A stretch of DNA of 64,000 nt from Torymus aiolomorphi (Eukaryota; Arthropoda; Insecta; Hymenoptera; Torymidae): contig CM070874.1 of assembly GCA_036365515.1 (NCBI GenBank), positions 38,738,083 through 38,802,082 on the forward strand. The letters are read 5' to 3'. The number at the start of each line of letters is the position of its first letter. The first letter of the stretch is position 1. Position numbers and translations under genes: made by a program. The notes beneath the pieces were generated by a model. The model did not search any database and was not told the DNA's origin. It saw nothing but the letters and a program-made list of their open reading frames with translations. Below, one piece after another: positions 51,470-64,000 of the stretch.

Positions 51470-52690
51470 GTTTCGGATGTAGTCGAGGTAGATAATCGAC
51501 CTCGAATGCCTAGGAAAAAGTGACCTTGTTTTGCGCCCGTCGACTTGAATTAACCCTCATTGACCTCAAAAGCATGCCAAAATTGATCCCCTTTTGCGGC
51601 TGATTGAGGTAGATTAGCCATCATAGATCCTGGGACCCTAAAAGAATCAACCTCGTTTTTTAGCTAGTAGAGGTTGACTAGCCACCATCGACCTCGGAAG
51701 CCTGCAAAAATTGACCTTGTTTTGCGGCTGTTCGAGGTGGATTGGCCGCCATCAACCTTGAAATCCTACAAAAATCGACTTCCTTTCGTCTAGTCGAGGT
51801 GGATTTAGCATAATCGACCTTGAAAGCCTGCAAAAATCGACCTTGTTTTGCGGCTGGTCGAGGTGGATTAGCCGCCATCGACCTCGAAAGCCTGCCAAAA
51901 TCGACCTCTTTGCGTCTAGCCGAGGTGGATTTAGCATTATCAACCTCGAAAGCCTGCAAAAATCGACCTTGTTTTGCGGCTGATCGAGGTGGACTAGCCG
52001 CCATCGACCTCGAAAGCCTGTTGAAATCGACCTTCTTTTGTGGCTCGTCGAGGTGGACTGTCATAATCGACCTCGAAAGGATTACGAAAATCGACCTTGT
52101 TTTGCGACTTGTCGAGGTGGATTGGGCATTATCGGCCTCGACAGCCTGCGAAAATCGACGTTATTTTTCGACTGGTCGAGGTGGATTTCGCATTATCGAC
52201 CTTGAAAGCCTGCAAAAATCGATCCCGTTTCGTCTAGTCGAGGTGGATTTAGCATAATCGACCTCCAAAGCCTGCAAAAATCGACCTTGTTTTGCAGCTG
52301 ATCGAGGTGGACTAGCCGCCCTCGACCTCGAAAGTCTGCCAAAATCGACCTCCTTGTATCTAGTCTAGGTGAATTTAGCATAATCGACCTCGAAGGCCTG
52401 CAAAAATCGACCTTGTTTTGCGGCTGGTCGAGATGGATTAATCGCCATCGACCTCGAATGTTTGCTAAAATCAACCTTGCCTCACGTTGGGTCGACCTGG
52501 ATCAGATTTCGTCAACGTCGAAAGCCTCTCCGAAATCCACCTTGATAAGTTCGTTTCGACCTGCGGTAACCTCGAAATCGACATCGATATCGAGCTGAGT
52601 TGAGGTCGACTCGAGGCCAATCGAGGCCGATCGAGGTCGAAATCGACCTCGAAATCAAGCCTCGAAATCCACCTCGATCTTTTCAACGGG
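51470..52690. repeat. Minisatellite 1 with TCGACCTCGA core
   Basis: Units of about 63-66 bp carry TCGAGGTGGAT(T/C)AGC and ATCGACCTCGAAAGCCTGC. Two types alternate: one with TTTTGCGGCTG and GCCGCCATCGAC, one with CGTCTAG and TTTAGCATAATCGAC, giving a unit of about 130 bp. The array ends in a module GATAAGTTC...TAACCTCGAAATCGACATCGATATCGAG (about 52545-52690). Confidence 0.9.
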
Positions 52691-53039
52691 CGCCATCATG
52701 ACGCCGCCATCTCGAATTTCACAAAAAAAAAATCCAACGGGATTTTAAAGAGAACATAAAAACTCCACAATTTATAGTAAATGCGATGATCTGGTACAAC
52801 TTTATCATGTTGAAAATTCACATTTCTGAAAAAAAAATGTTGAAAATTTCGGATTTTTTTTTGCAATAAATTGTTATAACTTTTTTTAATGAAGTCGTAG
52901 CCCAATTCTGGCGACGGAATTCGAAAGAGAAGGCTTTAAACTATCCAAAATGGTGCTTTTACATTTTTTTTGGGCCATTTACAGAAAAAGTTAGAACGCT
53001 GAAAATTCAAAAAAAATCTTGGACATTTGGGACGAAATG
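52691..53039. other. Spacer between repeat arrays, no gene seen
   Basis: About 350 bp, A+T-rich. Nothing recognised. Confidence 0.5.
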
Positions 53040-54165
53040 GGTTAATTATAGGTGGATATCCAAAAAATCCAGGTAATACGCCAAATCCATTTAATAATTT
53101 GTACGAGTCGACGCAAACACCCCACTACACCATAATGAAAATCCTCGTACAAAACTACGTAATAGAAAAAAATCTTCCTTTTATCCTACTTAATTGTAGG
53201 TGGATATCCAAAAAGATCCAGGTAATGCGCAAAATCCATTCAGTAATGGGTAGAAATCCAACCGAAGATCCCACTCGAGCTTGATAAAAATCTATGAAAA
53301 TTTTAATCATAAAAAAATCGACTATAGTCCTATTTAATTATAGCTGGATATCTAGTTAAAAATCCAGGTAATAAGCAAAATCCACTTAACAATGGATAGG
53401 AATCAAAGCGAAGATCCCACTAGACCTTGATGAAAATCTACGTAAAAATAAAAAGTCTATTCATAATCCTACTTATTATAGGTGGGTATCTAGTTAAAAA
53501 TCCAGGTAATGCATAAAATCCACTTGATAATGGATAGGAATTCATGCGAAGTCCTCACTGTATTTTGATAATAATCTACGTAAAAATCCGAAATCTACTC
53601 ATAATCCTACTTAATAATAGGTGGGTATCTAGTTAACAATTCAAGTAATAGGCAAAATCCACTTAATAATGGGTAGGAATCCAAGCTAACATCCCACTAG
53701 ACCTTGACGAAAATCTACGTAAAAATCCACGTAATCATAAAAAAATCTACCCGTACTCCTACTTAATTTTAGGTGGATATCTAGTTAACAATCGAGATAA
53801 TAGGTAAAAAATCTATTTAATAATGCGTAGGAATCAAAGGCAGAGTTTCCACTGTATGTTGATACAAATCCACGTAAAAATTCAAAATCTATTCATAATC
53901 CTACTTAATTATAGGTGGGTATCTACTTAAAAATCTAGGTAATGCACAAAATCCACTTAATAATGGGTAGGAATCCAAGCGGAGACCCCACTGTGTTTTG
54001 GTAAAAGTCTACGTAATAATCCACCTTATGGATAGGAATCTACTTGTAACTCCAAATAAATCCAGATGGATATCTTGCTAAAAATCCAGTTATTATCTTA
54101 AATCCATCCAAAAGTAGGTAGGAATCCACTTAAAATCTATTTGAAAATAAACTGGATGGCGACAT
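53040..54165. repeat. Tandem repeat array of about 130-bp units
   Basis: About eight units share TTATAGGTGG(G/A)TATCTAGTTAAAAATCCAGGTAAT, AAAATCCACTTAATAATGGGTAGGAATCCAAGCG and CCCACTAGACCTTGA. A variant unit opens the array near 53040. Confidence 0.88.
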
Positions 54166-54269
54166 GGGTCGAAGTAGGAATCTAGCTTCTACTGAAATCT
54201 ATGTCGAATACACTTGGATCCAGCTGGGTTTCCTAGCTGGAAATTTTTGACCGGGATAGCACTCGAGGT

Positions 54270-55059
54270 TCAATTCGGTTAATCCAACCTCAATATGCGG
54301 GCAAACTCAATGTGTAGGGTTAATCTACATTGATTTTAGGAAAATCGACAACGAAATATATACAAAATCGACGGTTATAGTAGGAATCGAGGTCTATTGT
54401 TGCGAAATTAACCTCAAAATGCGGGCAAATCTACGTCTAGGATCGCAATCAAGATTTATTTTCAGAAAATCGACATCGAAATGTAAGCTAAATTGACGTT
54501 TATGGTATCAATCAAGGTCAATTTGGCCATCCATTACGAGGTCTATTTGGCTAAATCGACCTCGTAATGTAGCCTGAATCGACGTCTATGATCGCAATCA
54601 AGATTTGTTTTATGAAAATCGACCTTGAAATATATGCAAAATCGACTGTGATAGCAATCGAGTTCCTTTTCGTCAAAATCGACCTCGACATATATACAAA
54701 ATCGACGTTTAAGTTGGAATCGAGGTCCCTTTTAGCTGAATCGACCTCGAAATGCGGGGAAAATCGACGTCTAGGATAACAATCAATTTTTGGGAAAATC
54801 GACATTGTAATATATGCAAAATCGACGTCCGGGATAGCAATCGAGGTCCATGTTCCAAAAATCGACCTCGACATATATACAAAATTGACGTTTATGCTAG
54901 GAATCGAGTTCCGTTTTGGCTAAATCGACCTCTAAATGCGGATTGAATCGACGTCTAGAATCGCCATCAACGTTTATTTCGGGAAAATCGACCTCGCTAG
55001 ATATGTGAAATCGTCGTCTATAATAGCAATCGAAGTCCATTTTGCCTAAATCGCCCTCG

Positions 55060-55106
<47 letters not shown>

Positions 55107-55912
55107 CGATGTTTATAGTAAGAAGCGAGGTCCATTTTGGCAAAATTAACCTCATAGTGCGGGAAAAATCGACGTGTAGGATCGCAATCAAAGTTTATTT
55201 TCAGAAAATCGACCTCGAAGTATATGCAAAATCGATGTTTATGGTAGGAATCGATGTCCATTTTCAGAAAATCAACTTCATAATATATGCAAAAGCCACG
55301 TCCTTGATAGCAATCGAGCTCCATTTTGCCAAAGTCAACCTCGATATATATACAACATCGACATTTATGGTAGGAGTCGAGGTCTGTTTTGGGCAATTGA
55401 CCTCGTAATGCCGACTGAATCGACGCCTAGGTGCAATCAAGGTTTATTTTCAGCTAATCGACTTCCAAATATACGCAAAATCGACGTTTATGGTATCAAT
55501 CAAGGTCAATTTGGCCAATCGATCTCGTAATGTAGGCTATATCGACGTCTAGGATCGCCATCAAGGTTTGTTATATGAAAATTGACCTCGTAATATATGC
55601 AAAATCGTCGTCTGTGATACCAATCGAGGTTCATTTTCCTAAAATCGACCTCAAAAACTATACAAAATCGACGTTTATGCTAGAAATTGAGGTCCATTTA
55701 GGCTAAATTAACCTCGAAATGCGGGCTGAATCAACGTCTGGGTCCGTAGTGAAGGTTTATTTTCAGAATATCATCCTCGAAATATATGCATTATCTACGT
55801 TTATGGTAGAAATCAGGGTCCATTGGGCTAAATCGACCTCGTAGTATGTGCAAATCCACGTCTATGTTAGTAATCGAGGTCTATTTTGCCTAAATCAACT
55901 CCCACGAGTCCT
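54270..55912. repeat. Minisatellite 2 with TCGACCTCGA core, first block
   Basis: Repeats alternate AAATCGACCTCGAAATATATGCAAAATCGACG with TTTATGGTAGGAATCGAGGTCCATTTTGGC or TCTAGGATCGCAATCAAGGTTTATTTTC. The units are about 65-70 bp. The block is split by an insertion at about 55913. Frames in both directions are repeat by-products. Confidence 0.9.
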
Positions 55913-57232
55913 TTAAGTCGCCCGACTTGTTCAAATTTGATAATAGAAACTTGCATAAAAATGTAGTAATCATTCTCAAACAATTTAAAACTTTTTATAT
56001 CTAAAGAAACAAAGCAAATAACAAGTAGAGAGAGAGAGCCAGAGATGCAAGAGAGAGATGGGGATACAAATGAGGGAGAAGAAGAAGAAGAGACACTTAC
56101 TAAAAGTAAATTGACAGAGGACATAAAGTGTCAAAAACCGGAGGTGTCACCCGGCTCTCCGAAAGATTCGTCGTCGAGGTGCCGCTCGTCCGCTAGAATA
56201 AGAACGGCATTGGCATCCACGTCTTTGTCAACGTCCTGTATACCTACACAAGGCGAGAAAAAGTGAGTATTATTATAAGAACGCAATTAATAGGGCTAGT
56301 CTTCGTTATTTTTTCGCCCGAGCCCCGCGAGTACTGCTAATCTTCGTCCGAGTCTTTAAGTGACTCGTGGGAGTCCTTTAAGTTCGAGTTTTAAGTTGAA
56401 ACATGAAAAGTTCAAAAATAGTAAGATCAAAAAGACAGCGGCTGCCCGAACTTTTTACGCTATGCTCAAGGGCGGATTAATACACGCGATGTGCTATTTC
56501 GCCCTTTCTTTTTTGTAAATATAAAATGTTTTGTAACTTACAATGCCAATGCGTGGACATAATTTTGTGGATCTAGTTGTAACAGTTAGTATAATATTAC
56601 AATGAGCTTTGTTCATTTATATAACAAAATTTGAAAAACATAATACATTAAACATAAAAATATCCATGAACGCACTGTAAGCAGTGAAAGAGAAATTTAA
56701 AATAACCTTACAGATTGTTTAATCTGGCATAACAATATTACCTTTCGGAAGCATTTCGGAATAAAAATAATAGCACCATTGGAAAGAGCAGGAAAAAATC
56801 TATCGATATATGTCCTTAGTTCTTTTTTCAGAGACTTGGTACACGATTATTAGCGAATTGAATAGAGCGTGCACTTAAACGTGCCGTACGCACGGCGCGA
56901 GGGGCTCGCACGGACCCTCAGCGCTGTCTTTTTCATGTTGTTACTTTTAAACCCTTTATTTCTCCAACTTCTCCAAGATAGGGTTTTGAAGCTTAAGGGT
57001 TGTACTTTCCAATGGTGTAGTTTATTTTGAAGAAAAACATGATATACTTTGAGAAAAATGGCTTTCAATATTCAACACGAGTTTTCGTCCAGAAGAAAGC
57101 GTTTCGCAATAAAAACAATGGCACCATTGGAAAGAGCAGGAAAAAATCTATCGATATAGGTCCTTGGTTTTTTTTTCAAAGACGCAGCATACGATTATGA
57201 ACGAGTTAAACAGAACGCCTTTTACGCGTACA
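55913..57232. mobile_element. Insertion that splits minisatellite 2, unclassified
   Basis: A 1.3-kb stretch not made of the repeat. It contains an exon-like ORF, the repeated phrase GAGTCCTTTAAGT (55916, 56371), and at 56748-57230 fragments of the arm of foldback element A (GGCACCATTGGAAAGAGCAGGAAAAAATCTATCGATAT twice). Ends are not defined. Confidence 0.6.
56045..56266 (+). other. Exon-like ORF with splice donor, unrecognised
   Basis: An ATG frame of 73 codons, highly polar, with a Glu run followed by Ser/Arg-rich sequence. Near its end is GAGAAAAAGTGAGTATT, a good splice donor (AAA/GTGAGT). It could be the relic of a captured host exon or chance. I do not recognise the protein. Confidence 0.25.
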
Positions 57233-58785
57233 AATCGACCTCAAAAAAAATACAAAATCGACGTTTTTGGTAGAAATTGAGGTCCATTTAGGCTAAATCA
57301 ACCTCGAAATGCGTGCTGAATCGACGTCTAGGTCCGCAATCAAGGTTTATTTTCAGAATATCTACGTCGAAATATTTGCATAGTCGAGGTTTATTGTAGC
57401 AATGAAGGCCCATTGGGCTAAATCGACCTCGTAATGCGGGTAAAATCGATGTCTAGGATCACAATCAAGGTTTATTTTCGGAAAATCGACCTCGAAATAT
57501 ATACAAAGTCGACGTTTGTGGTAGAAATTGAGATCTACTTAGGCTAAATCAACCTCGAAATGCGGGCTGAATCGATGTCTAGGTCCGCAATGAAGATTTA
57601 TTTTCAGAATATCGTCCTCAAAATATATGCATAATCTACGTTTATGGTAGCAATCAAGGTCCATTGGGCTAAATCAACCTCGTAATATGTGCCAATCCAC
57701 GTCTATGTTAGTAATCGAGGTCTATTTTGCCTAAATCGACTCCCACATATATACAAAAGCGACGTTTTTGATAGCATTCGAGGTCGATTTGAGCTAAATC
57801 GACATCGAAATCCGGGCAAAATCGACGTTTAGGATCGCAATCAAGATTTATTTTCATAAAATCGACGTCGAAATATACATAAATACGATGTTTATGGTAA
57901 GAATCGCGGTCCGTTTTGGCAAAATCGACCTCGATATATGGGCAAAATCGACGTTTTTGATAGTATTCGATGTCCATTTGAGCTAAATCGACCTTGAAAT
58001 ATATGCAAAATCGATGTTTATGATAGCAGTCGATGTCCATATTGGCTAAATCGACCTCGAACATATATACAAAATCGACGTTTTTGGTAGGAATCGAGGT
58101 CTATTGTTGCGAAATCGACCTTGAAATATATATAAAATCGACGTTTATGGTAGGAATCGAGGTCCGTTTTGGCCAAATCGACCGCGAAATGCGGACTGAA
58201 TCGGCGTCTAGGATCCTAATCAAGGTTTATTTCGAGAAAATCGACCTCGCTATATATGCGAAATCGTCGTCTATGATAGCAATCGAGGTCCATTTTGCCT
58301 AAATCGACCTCGTAATATATGTAAAATCCATGTTTATAATAAGAATCTAGGTCCTTTTGGGCAAAATCGACCTGTAGGCATGGCAATTGACGTTCTTTCT
58401 AGTAAAATCGACCTTAATGTATGTGCCAAATCGACGTTTACGCAGCTCATTCGACGTAGATTATGGCACAATCTTCCTCGAATCTCGTGCAAAATCTACG
58501 TCTTCGCCAGGAAATCGACGTTCATTATGTTAAAATCGACCTTCCATAGTACAAGAAATCGATGTCTCCACAGCGCAATCGACCTTTATTCTACTCGTAA
58601 ATCGACGTTGATAAGTTCTTAACGACCTTTCCGTTACCTCGATATCGACCTTGATATCGAGGTAAATCGACATCGAATCGAGGTAAATCGACGTCGAGTC
58701 GAGGTTGAATCGACCTCGAAATCGACCTCTAAAACGACCTCGAAATCGAGGTGGAATCGACCTCCATATTTTCATCAGGTAGTGC
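57233..58785. repeat. Minisatellite 2, second block
   Basis: Same units as 54270-55912. It ends in a module at about 58608-58785 (GATAAGTTC, GTTACCTCGATATCGACCTTGATATCGAG) that matches the end of minisatellite 1 in the same orientation. Confidence 0.9.
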
Positions 58786-59966
58786 ATGACCTTACAATTG
58801 AAAATAATCAGCCATACTCATCTAATACAGATCATACTACATACTCAATGCATGAACATGGTAAATTTACATTTTATTTGTTTGAGAGGGAGCTATAGTA
58901 ATTACAAACAATTTTTACTAGTATATTATTTCTTTATCTATGGTTTTATAAGCTTTAATATAAAATATTGTGTACAAAGTATGCGTGTGGGCATGGCATG
59001 TAATTTCTCTTGTCTAATATGGAAAGAAACATTTAATGGATTATTTTCAAACTTATATAATTTGAAGCAATATACTCCACACCTTAGGGGCTTAACCAAA
59101 AATAATTTTTGTTCCTTTTATTGCTTATTCTTTATAGTTTTAATACAGCGTATATTTTTTAATTTGGTATTACAATCATTTTGATAGGTTGTATTTTTTT
59201 TGCAAAACAAGCTTATAATATAAAATAAATATTTTGGTTTTAAATTACTAGAGGTCCTCGATACGTTTAATTAATATCATTTTTGCATTATTTAACTATC
59301 CTGTAATTATTCTGTACAGCAAATTATTACAACTTTTCTCCGTTTCCACAAGAACATCTTCCATGTAATTCACCCATTCGATCAGCTCACTCTCACCAAT
59401 ATAATACTAATAATTATGCCGATAATATTTCACACAATAATTGAGTTGTAGAAACTGCTATAAAGAAAAGACGATCAGATGAACAGCTGGTTAACAATAG
59501 TCACGATAAGGGTTTAAATGTTGCAATTGATGGTATATTATTTATTTTAGCTAAAACCAGCTTAGAATATAAAATAAATATTTTGGTTTTAAATTACTAG
59601 AGGGATCCCATACCTTTAATATTATTTTTGTATTATTTAACTACCTTGTAATCAAGGAGCGCGGGAGCGCTCCGAAGGCAAGTATAGAAGAGCCTTAGGA
59701 GTGACCGCGCGATGATATACATTGAAATGGATGTACGAGAAAATCAATGCACTTATATACCTATTGCGTTAGTTTCAACTATATAACATATCCCTCTTAA
59801 TCGAAAGCCATTTCATTACTCTACACAAATCAAAAGATTTTATTTAAAAAGTTTATCTCGTTTAAAAGATATAGAGAGCTGAATTTTTTTATGTCCACTT
59901 TCCGATTCTAAATTTTCTCCATAGTTTCAGACTCTCATCCGGTGTTGCGACTTCCTGTCACGTGAC

Positions 59967-60000
<34 letters not shown>

Positions 60001-60510
60001 TATAGATATACATCCCTATAGTATTTCAGTGTCGTATCGGTGTCAGGCATGCCGTAGAGAATGACTCTATAGTAATAGGTGTGTGTATATATATATATAT
60101 TCGTTTCAATAATCATCAAAGATCTGAGGAAGTCGACTGACGAAAAGAATAAAAGATTTATTTACGAGCATCAATGAGGCAACAACATTTTTTAGATAAG
60201 TATTAAAATAACTAAATGTTAAATAGTAATTTTTTTAAAGAATTGATACTTTGTGAAAATTTTTATTTACAGATAAGTAGTCAAGAAAATTTTTTCGGAG
60301 TCATTAAAATTTGATGAGCAGCTGATGTATCAAACTATGAGGAGAAAAATTTAATCTTATAAGGTAAGGTAAAACAGCATTATGTCAACAATTTTTTTTG
60401 TTTAATTAAAATTATAAAGTTAATTTTATTTTTTTATTCTAGGTTAGGTTGTGTTATTTATATAAATCTAAGTGAAATAGAATAGGACTGTGCCATTAAT
60501 ATTACTATAC
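58786..60510. other. A+T-rich DNA with small duplications, no convincing gene
   Basis: A direct repeat, TATAATATAAAATAAATATTTTGGTTTTAAATTACTAGAGG, occurs near 59213 and 59563. Short (CA)n at about 59970-59998 and (TA)n near 60090. The 132-codon frame at 58786-59184 has no recognisable feature. Confidence 0.55.
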
Positions 60511-61900
60511 CAATTACAGAAACAGTGATTTTATTGAAATACAAAGAGCAAGAGTTATTGAAGAACAGAAGTACTGGTTATAGAAAAAGAATAGTAAATG
60601 CGAAAGATGAATTATGGCGTACGAAATTTCTAAATGAAATATATAAAAAATACAGTTTTCAATGGAGTAGAAGTATAGTAGATATATATTTTTTATATAT
60701 ACTACAATATAATTTATGATGCCGATTTGAAATTATATACTACAATATAATTTATGATGCCGATTTGAAATATTGGTCTGAGCGTTGGTTTAGAAAGCAT
60801 CGTGTCATCTTTAAAAAACTTAGCCGATATCAGTGTTGTGCATATTTATTCAAGTGCCAATGAAAAAATTATGTCTAATGAACATGGAAATACGAAAAAG
60901 GGTAAAAATGATGTGTTATTGTGAAAATTTCAAGGAATGAAAGTGCTCAGTTAATCTGTTTTATGATTTTCTCACGGTAGGAGATGTCAAAATGTTTCAG
61001 AGACGTTTTAGTATATATTTATTTTTTCTATACAAGATTCAGATAATAATAATGCTTAATTCATCAACTGGTTGTGTTTGTTTTTAATTTTACAAGATTA
61101 TGTTAAAATATAGTAGCGGTATGATGTGTTAAATGAAGTGTGTAATTTAGAACCTCTACTTAAAATCAGAATTTAAAATATTGGTCAAAGCCTTGGTTAA
61201 AAAACAGGATTTTTGTCTATACTTCAAGAAACTTAGTCGATATTAGTGCTGTTCTGTTGTAAATATTTACTTAAACACCAATTAAAAGATTATGCCAAAT
61301 GAACATTAAAATACAAAAAAAAGAAAAAATAATAGGTTATTGTTGTGAAAATTTCAACAAATAAAAATGCTCAGTTAATCTAATGTTATAATTTTCTCAC
61401 GATGGGAGACGTCAAAATGTTTCAGAGAAGTTCTCAGCAATTCTTAGTTCATAAACTGATTGTTTTTAATTTTACAAGATGTGTGGCAATCATGGATAAT
61501 TCAATGAATAATTATATTAAGATGTTTTACATTTTCTACTATAAAAGAATGTCGAGAAACCTTTTTTGGCTCAATGATTCTTAGTTCATAAACTTTTGTT
61601 TTTAATTTTGTAAGATGTGTCTGATCGGTTCTTAATTCAAGTGGTTTATATTGAAAACTTCAACGAATCCAAGTTTTGAAAATTATTATTTTATAACTAA
61701 TGATTGGCTTATGGTGAGGGGCGCCAAATGTTTCAGTGGAGCCATCTGTTCTGTGAATATATGAGCAAGATATTGTTATTGAAGAACAGAAGTACTGGTT
61801 ATGGAAAAAAAAAGTGAATTGTACAATGCTAAAGATGAATTATGGCGTATGCAATTCATTTCTAATACAGTTGTCAAAGTCGAATAGAAGTCTAGATATT
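60511..61900. repeat. Diverged duplications, no convincing gene
   Basis: GAAGAACAGAAGTACTGGTTAT...AAAGATGAATTATGGCGTA occurs near 60558 and 61780. A 37-bp tandem copy, TATACTACAATATAATTTATGATGCCGATTTGAAAT, lies at about 60698-60770. TTTCTCACG(G/A)(T)(A/G)GGAGA(T/C)GTCAAAATGTTTCAGAGA occurs near 60970 and 61392. Confidence 0.7.
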
Positions 61901-62565
61901 TTATATTAACTTTATGTCACAAGTGCACGTAGTGTATTTGGAACGGCTGATCAGAGGAACATAATATTAAATAGAATTAGAATATATGATATATGCCATT
62001 ATTATAATATTTGAATAAAACATGAGAAGAATAATGATTTAAAAATGTGTTAAAAGTTTGAAATCAGTCTGATCATTGAAAATAATCTCAAATATGAAAT
62101 AAGACTGCCATATATTTTATTTTATCATGATAATTTTTTAAAAGATTTGAAACAGATGATTGAAAATAATAAAGATAAATACAATAAGATTGCTCGTCAA
62201 AGTGAAATAGAAGTTTAAATATTTTTTAAAATACATATTCCGAACAACATTTTTATTGATATTTTTATGTTTATGGGTTATTTTCATGAATTTGTCAAAA
62301 TTAAATCGAACAAGTATGCTACATTAGAAAGTTTTATTAAATATAATTATAATTAACTACGAAATTCATAACTTATAGGCAAGTGTACATTATCATTCAT
62401 TGCAAATTCTTTAATTTATTAATCATATAACTTTACAATTAATAGTATTGTTAATTAATCATCATACCTAAGAAAATACACGTTTGATTATATTATTTCA
62501 AAAAATTTTACAATGTAATCACTTTATCGAGCTCCTTGAAGAAACATTCAAATTTAAAACTTTTG
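61901..62565. other. A+T-rich DNA, nothing recognised
   Basis: No supported feature on either strand. Confidence 0.5.
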
Positions 62566-63430
62566 TGAATAACAATACTACCATTTAATAATGATATTAA
62601 AAATATCCTATAATAAACTCTCGTAACGTTATCACACTATGTAATTATTATTTTCTCTCCAAAAGTTGTGAAATCTATCTAAAAAAATTTTTTACAAAAT
62701 TTTAAACTAAGGCAAGTATTAGTCTCTCTCTCCCTCACCTCTCTCTCCCTCTCCCTCTCTCAACATCTGTTAAACTAAGTACCAAAAACTTTAATGAGAG
62801 CTTAAATATTTTTTTAAAACAATCAACACGTTTTTTAAAAGCTAACTTTTTAAGTACGTTCTAACAACAATTTGTCTAGTCCTTCTAATTCTTCTAGTCT
62901 CATCTATTCAATAAGCACTCTGTACAAATGGTCATAATTTTTTTCATGACTGTACAAATAAATAATACCATTTAAAATAATGATATTAAAAATATACTAT
63001 AATAAACTCTCGTAACGTTATCACACTATGTAATTATTATTTTCTCTTCAAAAATTGTGAAATCTATCTAAAAAAGCTTTTTACAAAAGTTTAAACTAAG
63101 GCAAGTATTAGTCTCTCTCTCCCTCCCCCTCTCACCCTTCTTTTCTCTCTCTCCCTCCCTCTCTTTCTCCCCTGTCTCTCTCGACCTATCTCTCTTTCCC
63201 TCCCCTCACTCTCCCTCGCGCCCATAACATCTGTCAAACTGAGTAACAAAAACTTTAATGAGAGCTTAAATATTTTGTTAAAACAATGAACACGTTTTTT
63301 AAAAGCTATTTTTTTAAGTACGTTTTAATAACAATTTGTCTAGTCCTTTTAATTCTTCTAGTCTCATCTATTCAATAAGCACTCTCTACAAATGGTAATA
63401 ATTTTTTCATGACTGTACAAATAATCTTAA
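62566..63430 (+). repeat. Tandem duplication of about 400-460 bp
   Basis: Copies at about 62566-62965 and 62966-63430 share ACCATTTAATAATGATATTAAAAATAT, CTCTCGTAACGTTATCACACTATG, ACTTTAATGAGAGCTTAAATA and TTCTTCTAGTCTCATCTATTCAATAAGCACTCT. The length difference is due to a CT-rich stretch (63108-63220). Confidence 0.9.
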
Positions 63431-63814
63431 TAACTGAAAACTTTCTTTTCGAAAAAATTAATTACAAAAAAAACAAGAAGAAAAATGAAAAGTTCATGCA
63501 AAACTTATATGCTAACAAAACTAAATTATTTTTACTATTTCTCTAAACCACTGTTAAGTTGCTTTGTAAAAAAATCCCCCATCCCGTATCTCTCTCGTCT
63601 ATTTTTACTTAACAACTATGTATAATAACTCCATGAAAAATGTTGAATATTTTTTTAAAACAGCCCTCAAGACATTCTGTACAAGAATAATACAATAACA
63701 AACTTTATTTTGAAATATCTACGGAATCTTCGAAAAATGTTTTCTTTAAAAAGAAAGCATTAATATTTTTCCTCGAAAGTATTTAATTTATAAATTTCTT
63801 TAAATTAAAGTAGA

Positions 63815-64000
63815 AATAACTTTAATGAGAGCTTAAATATTTTTTTAAAACAATCAACACGTTTTTTAAAATCTAATTTCTTAAGTACGTTTTAACAATA
63901 CAATTTTTCTAGTCCTTTTAATTCTTCTAGTCTAATCTATTCAATAAGCTCTCTATACAAATGATAATAATTTTTTTCATGACTACAAATAATAATTTTT
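63815..64000 (+). repeat. Third, partial copy of the same unit
   Basis: AACTTTAATGAGAGCTTAAATATTTTTTTAAAACAATCAACACG to ATTCAATAAGC repeats the second half of the unit and runs off the window. Confidence 0.85.

Noticed and set aside
51678..58787. Many frames of 60-145 codons rich in KSTS, EVDF and similar words
   Set aside because: They follow the minisatellite unit in several frames on both strands, with no start context or family resemblance.
58786..59184. 132-codon plus-strand frame
   Set aside because: No domain, no good start context, composition like its A+T-rich surroundings. Could be chance.

Overview
The window looks like nuclear DNA of an insect, most likely a chalcidoid wasp. The first 18.4 kb is built on mitochondrial DNA: trnP, trnT, nad4L, nad4, trnH, nad5, trnF, cox1, trnL2, cox2, trnK, trnD, atp8, atp6, cox3 and trnG follow each other, with the start of nad6 before trnP. 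Having nad4L-nad4-nad5-trnF run straight into cox1-cox2-atp8-atp6-cox3 on one strand is the arrangement I recall for Chalcidoidea, where the cox1-nad3 block is inverted relative to the ancestral insect order. The copy is nuclear (a NUMT): several genes carry frameshifts, stops or deletions, and an LTR provirus and a non-LTR retrotransposon interrupt it.

Layout of 1-18.4 kb. A unit of 10,254 bp is tandemly duplicated (1-4249 matches 10256-14505). Each copy holds trnP to nad5 followed by a 947-949 bp LTR that sits inside nad5. The right LTR is solo and has the same 4-bp duplication (TTAT) on both sides; nad5 resumes after it. The left LTR is still attached to the 3' part of a minus-strand provirus: a polypurine tract, a cluster of short cysteine-rich ORFs, an uninterrupted baculovirus-F-like envelope gene, and the C-terminal half of a second envelope gene that runs directly into nad6. 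Gag and pol are absent. The small cysteine-rich ORFs between env and the LTR are the least explained part of the window.

18.4-25 kb: a minus-strand R1-clade-like non-LTR element (zinc-knuckle ORF1; endonuclease/reverse transcriptase ORF2 with one stop codon) beside a (TA)n run in the mitochondrial copy, then A+T-rich tandem repeats. 25-36 kb: a decayed Helitron helicase with a recognisable 3' terminus, a palindromic MITE, a piggyBac transposase relic, a tandem duplication and a satellite of about 153 bp with a two-monomer higher-order repeat. 36.4-42.1 kb: a nest of a Penelope-like element (GIY-YIG domain, hammerhead-type ribozyme motif) inside an 8-bp-TSD MITE inside a foldback element, whose other arm took a TTAA MITE. 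45.0-47.8 kb: a second foldback element with a tandem-repeat core and another copy of the 8-bp-TSD MITE. 49-51 kb: a 1.2-kb TTAA element and a palindrome ending in (CA)n. 51.4-58.8 kb: related minisatellites built on TCGACCTCGA. 58.8-64 kb: A+T-rich DNA with small duplications and no convincing gene.

I see no convincing host gene. The window is a repeat-rich accumulation of mobile elements and mitochondrial DNA. All calls come from reading motifs and frames; no database search or folding program was run.
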